A DNA stretch of 64,000 nt from Chryseomonas sp014190935. GTDB taxonomy: Bacteria; Pseudomonadota; Gammaproteobacteria; Pseudomonadales; Pseudomonadaceae. The stretch covers positions 930,001-994,000 of the forward strand of contig NZ_JACHVV010000001.1 in assembly GCF_014190935.1 (NCBI RefSeq). The letters run 5' to 3'. A program made the position numbers and the translations under genes. Below, piece by piece: positions 1 through 8,727 of the stretch (position 1 is its first letter; each line of letters starts with the position of its first letter). Below the pieces are notes generated by a model that was given only the letters and a program-made list of their open reading frames with translations, had not been told where the DNA came from and searched no databases.

Positions 1-732
1 CCGCTCAACCTGGCCCTGGGTGAGGCGGCGGCTGTGGCGTCCCTGGGCGGCAAGATCTACGAGCAGAGCGCGGCCGTGCGCATCGACCGCGGCGCCAATC
101 CGGTGGTGCATACCGCTCAGGGCCAGGTGAAGGCGCGCTTCGTGGTGGTCGCCGGCAACGCCTACCTGGGCGGGTTGGTGCCGGAACTGGCCGCCAAGTC
201 CATGCCCTGCGGCACCCAGGTGCTCACTACCGAGCCGCTGTCCGAGGAGCTGGCGCGCAGCCTGCTGCCCCAGGACTATTGCGTCGAGGACTGCAACTAC
301 CTGCTCGACTACTTCCGCCTCAGCGCCGATCGCCGGCTGATCTACGGCGGGGGCGTGGTCTATGGCGCGCGGGATCCGGCGGACATCGAGGCCATCATCC
401 GGCCGAAGATGCTGCAGACCTTTCCGCAGCTCAAGGGTGTGAAGATCGACTTCACCTGGACCGGCAACTTCCTGCTGACGCTGTCGCGCCTGCCCCAGGT
501 GGGCCGCCTCGGCGACAACATCTACTACTCCCAGGGCTGCAGCGGTCACGGCGTCACCTACACCCACCTGGCCGGCAAGGTGCTGGCCGAGGCCCTGCGC
601 GGCCAGGCCGAGCGCTTCGATGCCTTCGCCGGCCTGCCGCACTATCCCTTCCCGGGCGGGCAGCTCCTGCGCGTGCCCTTCACCGCACTGGGCGCGACCT
701 ACTACCAGTTGCGCGATCGCCTCGGTATCTGA
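1..732 (+). CDS. puuB: FAD-dependent amine oxidase, gamma-glutamylputrescine oxidase type (5' end missing)
   Basis: The reading frame is already open at base 1, so the gene begins upstream and only the C-terminal 243 residues are seen. They match the second half of a DAO-fold flavoenzyme: a beta-rich substrate-cap region, then the late FAD-contacting segment with the GNIYYSQGCSGHGVTYTHLAGK-like stretch near residues 170-190 (written as DNIYYSQGCSGHGV in the sequence). Family knowledge: PuuB oxidises gamma-glutamylputrescine in putrescine breakdown. A PuuD-type hydrolase and an APC permease directly downstream fit that pathway. The N-terminal GxGxxG dinucleotide motif is outside the window, so related amino acid or sarcosine-type oxidases cannot be excluded. 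Confidence 0.75.
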   Translation, partial: PLNLALGEAAAVASLGGKIYEQSAAVRIDRGANPVVHTAQGQVKARFVVVAGNAYLGGLVPELAAKSMPCGTQVLTTEPLSEELARSLLPQDYCVEDCNYLLDYFRLSADRRLIYGGGVVYGARDPADIEAIIRPKMLQTFPQLKGVKIDFTWTGNFLLTLSRLPQVGRLGDNIYYSQGCSGHGVTYTHLAGKVLAEALRGQAERFDAFAGLPHYPFPGGQLLRVPFTALGATYYQLRDRLGI

Positions 733-740
733 CCCTGTCC

Positions 741-761
741 GCCCGCCGGGTACCGGCGGGC
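741..761. other. Intercistronic hairpin
   Basis: A perfect 9-bp inverted repeat (GCCCGCCGG / CCGGCGGGC, loop GTA) sits between the oxidase and the puuD-like gene. No T run follows, so it is more likely an mRNA-stabilising or translation-insulating hairpin than a terminator. Confidence 0.5.
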
Positions 762-777
762 ACTCTGGAGATAAGCC

Positions 778-1524
778 ATGTCCCCTATGCCCCTGATCGG
801 CGTGACGGCGTGCCGGCAGACGCTCGGCAAATACGATTCCCATACCGTCGGCGACAAGTACGTCGAGGCGGCGGGTCATGCCGGCCTGCCGGTGGTGCTG
901 CCGGCGCGCAGCGTGCCGAGCGATCCGCAGGCGCTGCTGGCGCACCTGGACGGCCTGCTGTTCACCGGCTCGCCCTCCAATGTCGAGCCCCGGCACTACC
1001 AGGGACCGGCGAGTCTCGCCGGCACCCACCACGATGCCGCGCGCGACGCCTACACCCTGCCGCTGCTGCGCCTGGCCATCGACCGCGGCATCCCGGTGTT
1101 CTGCATCTGCCGCGGCTTCCAGGAGCTGAACGTGGCCCTGGGCGGCAGCCTGCACCAGCGCGTCCAGGAACTGCCCGGGCATGCCGATCACCGCGAGCCC
1201 CAGAGCGAGTTGCTCGCCGAGCAGTATGCGCCCACGCACCCGGTCACGGTGCCGCCCGGCGGGCTGTTCGAGCGCCTCGGCCTGCCGGCCAGCTTCCAGG
1301 TGAATTCCCTGCACAGCCAGGGCATCGCGCGCCTGGCGCCCGGGTTGCGCATCGAGGCCCAGGCGCCGGATGGCCTGGTGGAAGGGGTATCCCTGGCCGA
1401 CGCCCCCGGTTTCGTCGTCGGGGTGCAGTGGCATCCCGAGTGGAATTTCCGCGAGAACCCCGAATCCCTGGCGCTGCTGGACGCGTTTCGCGACGCCTGC
1501 CAGCGCCGTGCCGCCGCGCGCTAG
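778..1524 (+). CDS. puuD: Gamma-glutamyl-gamma-aminobutyrate hydrolase family (peptidase C26, PuuD-like)
   Basis: Class I glutamine-amidotransferase fold of 248 residues. The nucleophile elbow CICRGFQ places the catalytic cysteine at C111, and VQWHPEWNF gives the partner H219 and E221. PuuD enzymes hydrolyse gamma-glutamyl-GABA to glutamate and GABA, the last step of the glutamylated putrescine pathway. The gene lies 45 nt after the FAD oxidase and ahead of an APC permease, so the three probably form one operon. ATG at 778 follows a GGAG element (757-780 region). Substrate is inferred from neighbours; C26 members also act on other gamma-glutamyl amides. Confidence 0.85.
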   Translation: MSPMPLIGVTACRQTLGKYDSHTVGDKYVEAAGHAGLPVVLPARSVPSDPQALLAHLDGLLFTGSPSNVEPRHYQGPASLAGTHHDAARDAYTLPLLRLAIDRGIPVFCICRGFQELNVALGGSLHQRVQELPGHADHREPQSELLAEQYAPTHPVTVPPGGLFERLGLPASFQVNSLHSQGIARLAPGLRIEAQAPDGLVEGVSLADAPGFVVGVQWHPEWNFRENPESLALLDAFRDACQRRAAAR

Positions 1525-1582
1525 GCACCTTGCCGCACACGCCGCACTCTGAATAACAATTCCAACAGCAGGGCAGAGACCT

Positions 1583-3124
1583 ATGACTGAACAGCGCAAG
1601 GGCACGCCGGCCGGCGGCTCGGACACCGCCGGGCCGGCAGCCCTGGCCGATCCGTCCGCCAAGGGCCTGGCCGCCGGCTCCCTCGGGCTGCTCGCCTGCG
1701 TGGTGCTGGGCATCTCCACCATCGCCCCCGTCTACACCCTCACCGGCGCCCTCGGGCCGACCGTGCGCGAGGTGGGCGTCTATCTGCCCGCGGTCTTCAT
1801 CGTCGGCTTCCTGCCGATGCTCTTGGTGGCCCTGGGGTATCGCGAGCTGAACGCGGTCGATCCGGACAGCGGCACCTCCTTTACCTGGTCGACCCGCGCC
1901 TTCGGTCCCATGATCGGCTGGATCGGCGGCTGGGGCCTGGTCACGGCCACCACCATCGTGCTGTCCAACCTCGCCGGGGTGGCGGTGGACTTCTTCTACC
2001 TGTTCCTCGCCCAGCTCAGCGGCCGGGCGGAGCTGGCGGCGCTGTCGCAGCACCTGCTGGTGAACGTCGTCACCTGCTGCGTCTTCATCGCCATCGCGGT
2101 CTGGATCAGCTGTCGCGGCATCGGCATGACCATGAGCGTCCAGTACGGCCTGGTGGCCCTGCAGCTGCTGGTGCTGATCGGCTTTTCCCTGGCGGCCTTC
2201 AACGCCGCGCCGGAGGCGGCGCCGGTGGTCTTCCACCCGGAGTGGTTCAACCCCTTCAACGTCGAATCCTTTTCCGCCTTCGCCGCGGGGCTGTCGCTGT
2301 CGATCTTCATCTTCTGGGGCTGGGATGTCTGCCTCACGGTCAGCGAAGAGGCGGTGGGCAGCCAGAAGGTGCCGGGGCGGGCGGCCACGGTCACGGTGCT
2401 GCTGATCCTGCTGCTGTACCTCTTCACCGCCGCGGCGACCCTGCAATTCGCCGGCATCAGCGAAGCCGGCCTGGGCCTGGGCAATCCGGAGATCCAGGAA
2501 AACGTCTTCGCCCACCTGGCCGGACCGGTGATGGGACCGCTGGCGATCCTGATGTCCATCGCGGTGCTGGCCAGCACCGCGGCCTCGCTGCAGTCCACCT
2601 TCATCTCGCCGGCGCGCACCCTGCTGGCGATGGGGTACTACGGCGCGGTGTCGCGACGTTTCGCCCACATCTGCCCGAGATCGAGCACGCCACGCTATGC
2701 CACCGTGGCCGCCGGCATCGCCACCGGCGGCTTCTATGTGGTCATGCGCACCCTGAGCGACAACGTCCTGGCGGACACCATCACCGCCCTGGGCATGATG
2801 ATCTGCTTCTACTACTCGCTGACCGCCTACGCCTGCGTCTGGTACTTCCGCCGAAGCCTGTTCGACAGCCTGCGCCATGCGCTGCTGCGCGGCCTCTGCC
2901 CGCTGCTGGGCGCCATCATCCTCTCGGTAATCTTCTGGCAGACCGCCATCGCCAGCCTCTCGCCGGACTTCGGCAGCGGCTCCCACCTCGGCGGCATCGG
3001 CCTGGTGTTCATCATCGCCGTGGTGATCCTGGGGCTGGGCCTCGCGCTGATGCTGTTCGCCCGCTGGCGCGCGCCGGCGTTCTTCCAGGGCAAGACCCTG
3101 GAGGCGCTGCCGCACCGCGGTTGA
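1583..3124 (+). CDS. APC-family amino acid/polyamine permease
   Basis: 513 residues with about twelve hydrophobic segments starting near residue 30, after a polar N-terminal tail. The first membrane segment carries GISTIAPVYT, typical of the APC superfamily unwound helix 1 that binds the substrate amine and carboxylate. The protein would sit in the inner membrane and import an amino acid or polyamine. Its position behind the puuB/puuD-like genes suggests putrescine or a related amine, as for PuuP, but specificity cannot be read from sequence. A purine-rich GCAGAG element precedes ATG 1583. Confidence 0.8.
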   Translation: MTEQRKGTPAGGSDTAGPAALADPSAKGLAAGSLGLLACVVLGISTIAPVYTLTGALGPTVREVGVYLPAVFIVGFLPMLLVALGYRELNAVDPDSGTSFTWSTRAFGPMIGWIGGWGLVTATTIVLSNLAGVAVDFFYLFLAQLSGRAELAALSQHLLVNVVTCCVFIAIAVWISCRGIGMTMSVQYGLVALQLLVLIGFSLAAFNAAPEAAPVVFHPEWFNPFNVESFSAFAAGLSLSIFIFWGWDVCLTVSEEAVGSQKVPGRAATVTVLLILLLYLFTAAATLQFAGISEAGLGLGNPEIQENVFAHLAGPVMGPLAILMSIAVLASTAASLQSTFISPARTLLAMGYYGAVSRRFAHICPRSSTPRYATVAAGIATGGFYVVMRTLSDNVLADTITALGMMICFYYSLTAYACVWYFRRSLFDSLRHALLRGLCPLLGAIILSVIFWQTAIASLSPDFGSGSHLGGIGLVFIIAVVILGLGLALMLFARWRAPAFFQGKTLEALPHRG

Positions 3125-3153
3125 AGGGGACGAGCAGGGCGCCCGCCCCGGGG

Positions 3154-4356
3154 TCAGTGACCCATGACCGCTGAAGCGCTCGCCCGGGTACCGGCGGGAA
3201 AGCCGTGGCGCCGGGCACTGGTGGCGATGGCCAGGGCGCTCAGGGACAGCGCTACCACCGCCCAGCTCAGGGCCTGGGGGCCGATGCCTTCCAGCAACAG
3301 GCCGCCGAGGATACCGCCCCCGGCGATGGCGCTGTTCCAGGTCACCACGTTCATCGCCAGGGCCGCATCGGCACCACTCCCCGCGGTATCCGCCAGGGCG
3401 GTCTGCAGCAGGGTGGCCGCGCCGCCAAAGGTCAGGCCCCAGCCCAAGACGCCCAGGTACTGCAGCAGCGCCGAGTCACGGTTGAGCCCCAGCAGCAGCG
3501 CGATCGCGGCGAAGCCGGCAAGACTCACCAGGACCGCCCGCCGCAGGCTGTGATCGACGATCCGCCCGGTGATCCAGATGCCCGCCAGCGAGGCCACCCC
3601 GAAGGTCAGCAGCACCCGGTCGACCTGATCGCCCAGGCCGGCCTGGGCGACGAAAGGCGCGATATAGGTGTAGAGCAGGTTGTGCGCCAGCATCCAGGTA
3701 AAGACCACGCCGAGGATGGCGCGAATGCCGGGCGTGGCGAACACCTGGCGCAGCGGCAGGCGCTGGCCCTCGGCCTGCCCCGCGTAGTCGGGCACCTTGG
3801 CCAGCACCCAGACGATCAGGCCCAGGGTGAGGGCGGACATGCAGGCGAAGGCCAGCCGCCAGCCCAGCAGGCCACCCAGCCAGGTCCCCAGGGGCACGCC
3901 CAGGGACAGGGCGACCGGCGTACCGATCATCGCGATGGCCATCGCCCGCCCTTGCAGGCGCGGCACCACCAGGCGCCGGGCATAGCCGGCCAGCAGACTC
4001 CAGGCCAGGCCGGCCGCAGCCCCGGCGGCGAAGCGGGCGACCAGGGTCAGCGGATAGCTGGAGGAGAGCGCGGTAAGGGTGTTGAACAGCAGAAAGCCCA
4101 GGATGGTCGCCAGCAGCACCCGGCGGCGCCGCCAGCGCGCCGTTGCCAGGGTGAGGGGGATGGCGGCAGTCAGAGAGCCGGCGGCATAGGCTGTCACCGT
4201 CTGCCCGGCCAGGGCATTGGAGACCTGGAGCCCTTGGGCGATTTCGGGGAGCAGGCCGGCGGGCAGGGTCTCGGTCATGATGCAGATGAAGCCGGTCATG
4301 GCCAGCGCCAGCAGTGCGGCTATCGGCAGGCGTTCAGAATCGGGGGTCGCGGTCAC
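3154..4356 (-). CDS. MFS transporter, DHA1 (AraJ/Bcr-type) efflux protein
   Basis: Chosen start is GTG at 4356 (VTATPDSERLPIAAL), preceded by AAGGAA; longer upstream reading would run across the palindrome shared with the divergent tetR gene. The 400-residue product has twelve hydrophobic segments and begins LPIAALLALAMTGFICIMTE, with charged loop RWRRRR after helix 3, typical of drug:H+ antiporter-1 exporters. It is divergently arranged with a TetR regulator, the usual setting for a repressor-controlled efflux pump. Exported compound unknown. The final codons overlap no neighbour; it converges on the APC permease 29 nt away. Confidence 0.85.
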   Translation of the reverse strand: MTATPDSERLPIAALLALAMTGFICIMTETLPAGLLPEIAQGLQVSNALAGQTVTAYAAGSLTAAIPLTLATARWRRRRVLLATILGFLLFNTLTALSSSYPLTLVARFAAGAAAGLAWSLLAGYARRLVVPRLQGRAMAIAMIGTPVALSLGVPLGTWLGGLLGWRLAFACMSALTLGLIVWVLAKVPDYAGQAEGQRLPLRQVFATPGIRAILGVVFTWMLAHNLLYTYIAPFVAQAGLGDQVDRVLLTFGVASLAGIWITGRIVDHSLRRAVLVSLAGFAAIALLLGLNRDSALLQYLGVLGWGLTFGGAATLLQTALADTAGSGADAALAMNVVTWNSAIAGGGILGGLLLEGIGPQALSWAVVALSLSALAIATSARRHGFPAGTRASASAVMGH

Positions 4357-4369
4357 GGCTGGATTCCTT

Positions 4370-4395
4370 ATATATGTATCGATCGGTATATATCT
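4370..4395. promoter_or_regulatory. Candidate TetR operator between MFS and tetR genes
   Basis: An AT-rich imperfect palindrome centred on CGATCG at 4380-4385 has matching arms (7 of 10 positions). It lies 14 nt upstream of the MFS start and about 77 nt upstream of the tetR start. Position and symmetry fit a TetR-family operator; the assignment is inference. Confidence 0.5.
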
Positions 4396-4472
4396 AAGCA
4401 GCAGGACCTCTGGCTGGTCAATGAATTCTGTATCGTCTAGTATAAAAATCGAATCTAGCAAGGAGTACGGCT

Positions 4473-5084
4473 GTGGCTCAGGTGGGGCGTCCCCGGTCCT
4501 TCGACCGGACTCAGGCAATCGATGACGCGATGCTGCTGTTCTGGCGCTATGGCTATGAGGCGACGTCACTGACTCGGCTCAAGGCGGCGATCGGCGGCGG
4601 CATCACCGCGCCCAGCTTCTATGCGGCCTTCGGTTCGAAGGAGGCGCTGTTCAGGGAGGTGGTCGCCCGCTACATGGAGACCCATGGCCGGGTGAACGAT
4701 CCGCTGTTCGATGAGGCCCTGGCCCCGCGGGAGGCGATCGCCTCGGCCCTGTCGCGCTCCGCGCGGATGCAGTGCGACGAGCGCCTGCCCAAGGGCTGCC
4801 TGGTGGCGCTCGGCACCCTGGGGTCCTATGCGGATGAAGACTCCAGCCTGCCGCTGCCCCTGCGCGAGGCGCGTGCCCGGATCCGCGCCGGTCTGCTGGC
4901 CTGCGTCAGGCGCGGGATCGCCCGCGGCGATCTCGCGGTAGGTACCGACGCGTCTGCCCTGGCGACGCTGTTCGAAGGTTTGCTGCTGGGCATTTCACCC
5001 ATGGCGCGGGATGGCGTGGCGTTGCCCGTGATCGAGGGCGCCATCGCCCTGGCGCTGACGCTCTGGGACGCTCATCGGCCGTGA
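4473..5084 (+). CDS. TetR/AcrR-family transcriptional regulator
   Basis: 203 residues beginning at GTG 4473 with an AAGGAG ribosome site 8 nt upstream. The N-terminal domain has the TetR helix-turn-helix (RSFDRTQAIDDAMLLFWRYGYEATSLTRL, roughly residues 7-35, then APSFYAAFGSKEALF). This is followed by an all-helical ligand domain with C-terminal hydrophobic helices LATLFEGLLLGISPMARDG. It is divergent from the MFS exporter and most likely represses it through the palindrome between them. The inducer is unknown. The DGVALPVIEGAIALALTLWD tail resembles the AcrR-like C-terminal subgroup in proteobacteria. Confidence 0.88.
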   Translation: MAQVGRPRSFDRTQAIDDAMLLFWRYGYEATSLTRLKAAIGGGITAPSFYAAFGSKEALFREVVARYMETHGRVNDPLFDEALAPREAIASALSRSARMQCDERLPKGCLVALGTLGSYADEDSSLPLPLREARARIRAGLLACVRRGIARGDLAVGTDASALATLFEGLLLGISPMARDGVALPVIEGAIALALTLWDAHRP

Positions 5085-5099
5085 GCGCACGGGGTGGCG

Positions 5100-5639
5100 T
5101 CAGGGTGCCTGTCGTTCGCCGCTGGGCGTGGCGGGCGAGGGGTCTGCCAGCGCGATGCGGTCGATCACGGCCTGATAGGGGACGAGATCGAGAAAGGCCT
5201 CGACCCGGGTCGCCCGTTCCCCGTCCATCTTGAAGATCCAGACGTATTCGTTGCGATAGGGCGCGCCATCGCGCGCCGTGGCCGTGCCGTTCCAGCGCAC
5301 CACGACCTGGTCCTCCCGTGCCCAGATGCCCTGGACCTGGGGCACGATGGGCGTGGCCAGGCGCTGCGCGAAGGGGCGTACGGCGCGCCTCAGGAAGTCC
5401 TCGCGGCCGTGGTAGGTACCCGCCGCCGGCCCGCTGCCCCGGATGGTCCAGACCACGTCGGGCGAGAGCAGGTCGTCGAAGAGACTGCTGCGACCCGCGC
5501 TCCAGTTCGCGAAGGCGCTTTCGACCAGGCGCTGGTGGCGTTCAGGGGTGGAGTCGGCGGCTGCGACGCCGCGCCAGGGTCCACTCAGGACGGTGAGCGA
5601 CAGCAGCACGCTGCCGGTAAGACGCTTGGCTGGATTCAT
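5100..5639 (-). CDS. Exported NTF2-like / SnoaL-fold protein
   Basis: 179 residues. The first 27 residues (MNPAKRLTGSVLLSLTVLSG onward to AVAA-like GVAAAD) look like a Sec signal peptide, so the mature protein is periplasmic. The rest matches the NTF2-like fold: LVESAFANWSAGRSSLFDDLLSPDVVWTIRGSGPAAGTYHGREDFL-type pattern spanning residues 39-85, and a C-terminal strand with WIFKMDGERATRVEAFLD. Members are cyclase-like, isomerase-like or ligand-binding proteins; no catalytic set can be named here. It converges with tetR (15-nt gap) and is not obviously in an operon. Confidence 0.75.
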   Translation of the reverse strand: MNPAKRLTGSVLLSLTVLSGPWRGVAAADSTPERHQRLVESAFANWSAGRSSLFDDLLSPDVVWTIRGSGPAAGTYHGREDFLRRAVRPFAQRLATPIVPQVQGIWAREDQVVVRWNGTATARDGAPYRNEYVWIFKMDGERATRVEAFLDLVPYQAVIDRIALADPSPATPSGERQAP

Positions 5640-5844
5640 GGCGGTAGGCTCGTGCAGGACGGGATGAGGTGGATGGCGGAGCCGGCCAACGGCGGCTGCC
5701 TGGAACCCACCTTAGGCCGCTGGCGGCGTCCGCATAACCGGCACATGGCTGGACACTCCGGTTAGCGCGCCTGGACGCCAGCGGTCACGCGCCGATTCCG
5801 GTCGCCGGAGCAAGCCAGGCGGCCAGCGTCCACGCCGTCTCCGC

Positions 5845-7551
5845 TCAACCCACCAGTGGCGGCGTCCGCGGCGGTACCTGGCGCTTGGAGCCGGTCGCCT
5901 CGTAGGCGGCGGCAAGGCGGAGCAGGTGGGTGTCGTCATAGGCGCGACCGGCGAAGGTCAGGCCCACCGGCATGCCGATGTCGGCCATCACGCCCATGGG
6001 CACGGTGACGGTCGGCACGCCCAGGTGGCGGATGGCGAGGTTGCCGTTGGCGACCCAGACGCCATTGCTCCAGGCGATGTCGGCCGAGGCGGGATTGATC
6101 TCGGCATCCGCCGGGGCCACGTCGGCCACGGTGGGGAAGAGCACGGCGTCCAGGCCCTGGGCCTCCAGCCAGTCTTCCAGGTCCAGCTTGCGCGTCCGCT
6201 CCAGGCCGCGCAGGCCGTCGGGGAGGGTAGTGATCTGCTCCAGGGTCTTGAGCCCCCGTTCGGCCATGCGCACGTATTCGGCCATGCCAGCGGCCAGGTC
6301 GCCTTCCCGATTGGGCAGGGTGCCGGGTTCGTGGGGAAAGATCAGCTCGCCGTCGACGTCCACCAGGCGATTGAGCCTGGGATCGTTGTTGTCGCGCAGG
6401 AAGGTGTCGAAGCCCCAGGCGGACAGGTCCCAGAGTTCGTCATGGAGAAACTCGCTGGAGACGATCCCGCGGTTGAACACCGTGGGCGCGCCGGGGCGGT
6501 CGCCTTCGCAATTGGAGACCAGCGGGAAGTCCACCTCGATCACGCTGGCGCCGGCGGCTTCCAGCGCCGCGCGGGCCTGTTCCCAGAGGGCGATCACCGA
6601 GTCGCGGGTCTGGATGCGCTGACCGGTGGGACCGCCGATGCCGGGATTCTCGCTGGTGCCGGCGTCCGGATCCTGGTTGATGAACATGCGCGGCACGCCC
6701 AGGCGCTTGCCGGCCAGGGCATTGGGACCGGTGGCCAGGGCCGGATAGGACGCCGGGCGTACCGCCGAGGCCAGCGGCAGCGGTACCCAGGGCTGCAGGC
6801 GCCAGAGGTCGCCGGAGGTGTCGGGATCGTCGGCCACCACCACGTCGAGCACCTCCAGCAGGTCGGCCATGGTGCGAGCATAGGGCACCACCACGTCCAT
6901 GGTCGGCGTCAGCGGCCAGTTGCCGCGCACCGAAATGACCCCGCGCGAGGGGGTGTAGGCGCACAGGCCGTTGTTGGACGCCGGCCCGCGACCGCTGGAC
7001 CAGGTCTCCTCGGCCAGGCCGAAGGCGGCGAAGCTGGCCGCGGTGGCGGTGCCGGCACCGTTGGAGGAGCCGGAGGCGAAGGGCGCGGTCAGGTAGCCGG
7101 CGTTGTAGGGGCTTTCGGCGCGGCCATAGAAGCCGCGCTGCATGCCGCCGTTGGCCATGGGCGGCATGTTGGTCTTGCCCAGGCAGATGGCGCCGGCGGC
7201 GCGCAGCCGTTCGACGGTAAAGGCGTCGCGCTGGGCGACCAGATCCTTGAAGGCCGGACTGCCGGAGGCGGCGGTGAGCCCCTTGACCAGGTAACTGTCC
7301 TTGGCCGTGTAGGGAATGCCGTCCAGCGGTCCCAGGGCCTCGCCACGGGCGCGGCGGCGATCGGACGCGGCGGCTTCGGCCAGGGCCTCGGGATTGCGCA
7401 CCACCACGGCATTGAGCGCCGTGGCGCTGGTGGGCGGATCGTAGGCGTCGATCCGGGCCAGATAGGCCTCGACCAGTTGCACCGCAGTGGTCTGGCCGGT
7501 TTCGAGTGCGCGACGCAACTCGGCGATGGAGCGTTCGGTAACTTCGATCAT
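5845..7551 (-). CDS. Amidase-signature family enzyme
   Basis: Start taken at ATG 7551 (MIEVTERSIAELRRALE), where family similarity begins; an in-frame upstream extension of 40 residues has no family features. The 568-residue protein has the Ser-cisSer-Lys site: K84 in GIPYTAKDS, cis-Ser S162/S163 in ASGSSNGAG, and probable nucleophile S186 in TWSSGRGPAS. The canonical GGSSGGS and GGSIR motifs are both altered, as in a divergent branch of the family. It would hydrolyse an amide; the substrate is unknown. It stands alone between divergent or convergent genes. Confidence 0.85.
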   Translation of the reverse strand: MIEVTERSIAELRRALETGQTTAVQLVEAYLARIDAYDPPTSATALNAVVVRNPEALAEAAASDRRRARGEALGPLDGIPYTAKDSYLVKGLTAASGSPAFKDLVAQRDAFTVERLRAAGAICLGKTNMPPMANGGMQRGFYGRAESPYNAGYLTAPFASGSSNGAGTATAASFAAFGLAEETWSSGRGPASNNGLCAYTPSRGVISVRGNWPLTPTMDVVVPYARTMADLLEVLDVVVADDPDTSGDLWRLQPWVPLPLASAVRPASYPALATGPNALAGKRLGVPRMFINQDPDAGTSENPGIGGPTGQRIQTRDSVIALWEQARAALEAAGASVIEVDFPLVSNCEGDRPGAPTVFNRGIVSSEFLHDELWDLSAWGFDTFLRDNNDPRLNRLVDVDGELIFPHEPGTLPNREGDLAAGMAEYVRMAERGLKTLEQITTLPDGLRGLERTRKLDLEDWLEAQGLDAVLFPTVADVAPADAEINPASADIAWSNGVWVANGNLAIRHLGVPTVTVPMGVMADIGMPVGLTFAGRAYDDTHLLRLAAAYEATGSKRQVPPRTPPLVG

Positions 7552-7778
7552 GGTGGGTCGCCGTTGAGGATTCCGCGATACGGGAGAGGCGGCTGCCAGA
7601 GATCCCGAAAGAAAAAAGCACCGGTGCAGTGTACACCCGAAGCCTGCCGGCTTCTGATTGCGTCCGCGCATGGAGGCCTTGCCGGACCGCCCATGCAGGG
7701 CGGCCTGGCGACCTCTATGCTTGGCCTGATGTGAAGCTGTTCGCCACGCCTGGCGGCGATCAGTGACCGGAGTCGAGC

Positions 7779-8717
7779 ATGTTGAAACGCCTGAACAACG
7801 AGCGCACGGTGCTGCGCTTTTCCATCGCCATCACCGTGCTGCTGGCGGCCGTGGGCATCGCCTTCGGGGTGCTGTCCGGTTCCTACGCCATCGTCTTCGA
7901 CGGCTTCTATTCGCTGACCGACGCTTTCATGAGCGGCGTGGCGCTGCTGGTGGCCATGCTGATCCACCGGCATGCGCAGGAACCGGAGGGCGACCGGCGG
8001 CTGGCCGAGCGCTTCAACATGGGTTTCTGGCACCTCGAACCCATGGTCCTGGCGCTCAACGGCAGCGTGTTGTGCATCGTGGCCTGTTATGCGCTGGTCA
8101 ACTCGATCATCAGCCTGATGAGTGGCGGCAAGGCACTGGCGTTCGGCATGGCGCTGCTCTATGCGCTGTTCGCGGCCCTGAGCTGCTTCGGTTTCGCCGC
8201 CCTGGTGCACCGGTTGAACCGCGACATCCAGTCGGACTTTCTCAGGCTCGACATCAAGAGCTGGATCATGTCGGGCAGCATCTCGGCCGCCCTGGTGGTG
8301 GCCTTCCTGGTCGGCGCCCTGGCCCAGGGCACGGCCTATGCCTGGATCACGCCCTACATCGATCCCCTGGTACTGTCGATCATCTGCGTGCTGATCATTC
8401 CCATCCCCCTGAAGCTGGTCTGGCAGGCCGTCAGGGAGATCCTCATGGTGACCCCGCCGGAGCTCAAGCAGCAGGTCGATGAGATCGCCCGGGGCATGGT
8501 CGCGCGCTTCGGCTTTCTCGACTATCGCGCCTATGTGGCCAAGGTCGGACGGGCGCGGCAGATCGAGTTGTACTTCATCGTGCCCCTGGGGTGGCCGGCC
8601 AAGACCCTGGACGAATGGGACGCCATCCGCGACCAGATCGGCGAGGCCATCGGCGGCGAGGGGCCGGACCGCTGGCTGACCATCGCCTTCACCACCGATC
8701 CGGCCTGGTCGCGCTAG
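7779..8717 (+). CDS. Cation diffusion facilitator family transporter
   Basis: 312 residues with six hydrophobic segments in the first 215 residues and a soluble C-terminal domain, the CDF architecture. Helix 2 carries DGFYSLTDAF with D41 and D48, the metal-site aspartates of the family; the C-terminal half (VTPPELKQQVDEIARGM onward) is the ferredoxin-like cytoplasmic domain. CDF proteins export divalent metals (Zn, Fe, Mn, Co) by proton antiport. Metal choice cannot be fixed, although aspartate in place of histidine in helix 2 is more common in Fe- or Mn-type members. It stands as a single gene with a 227-nt upstream gap. Confidence 0.85.
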   Translation: MLKRLNNERTVLRFSIAITVLLAAVGIAFGVLSGSYAIVFDGFYSLTDAFMSGVALLVAMLIHRHAQEPEGDRRLAERFNMGFWHLEPMVLALNGSVLCIVACYALVNSIISLMSGGKALAFGMALLYALFAALSCFGFAALVHRLNRDIQSDFLRLDIKSWIMSGSISAALVVAFLVGALAQGTAYAWITPYIDPLVLSIICVLIIPIPLKLVWQAVREILMVTPPELKQQVDEIARGMVARFGFLDYRAYVAKVGRARQIELYFIVPLGWPAKTLDEWDAIRDQIGEAIGGEGPDRWLTIAFTTDPAWSR

Positions 8718-8727
8718 CGACACATTG

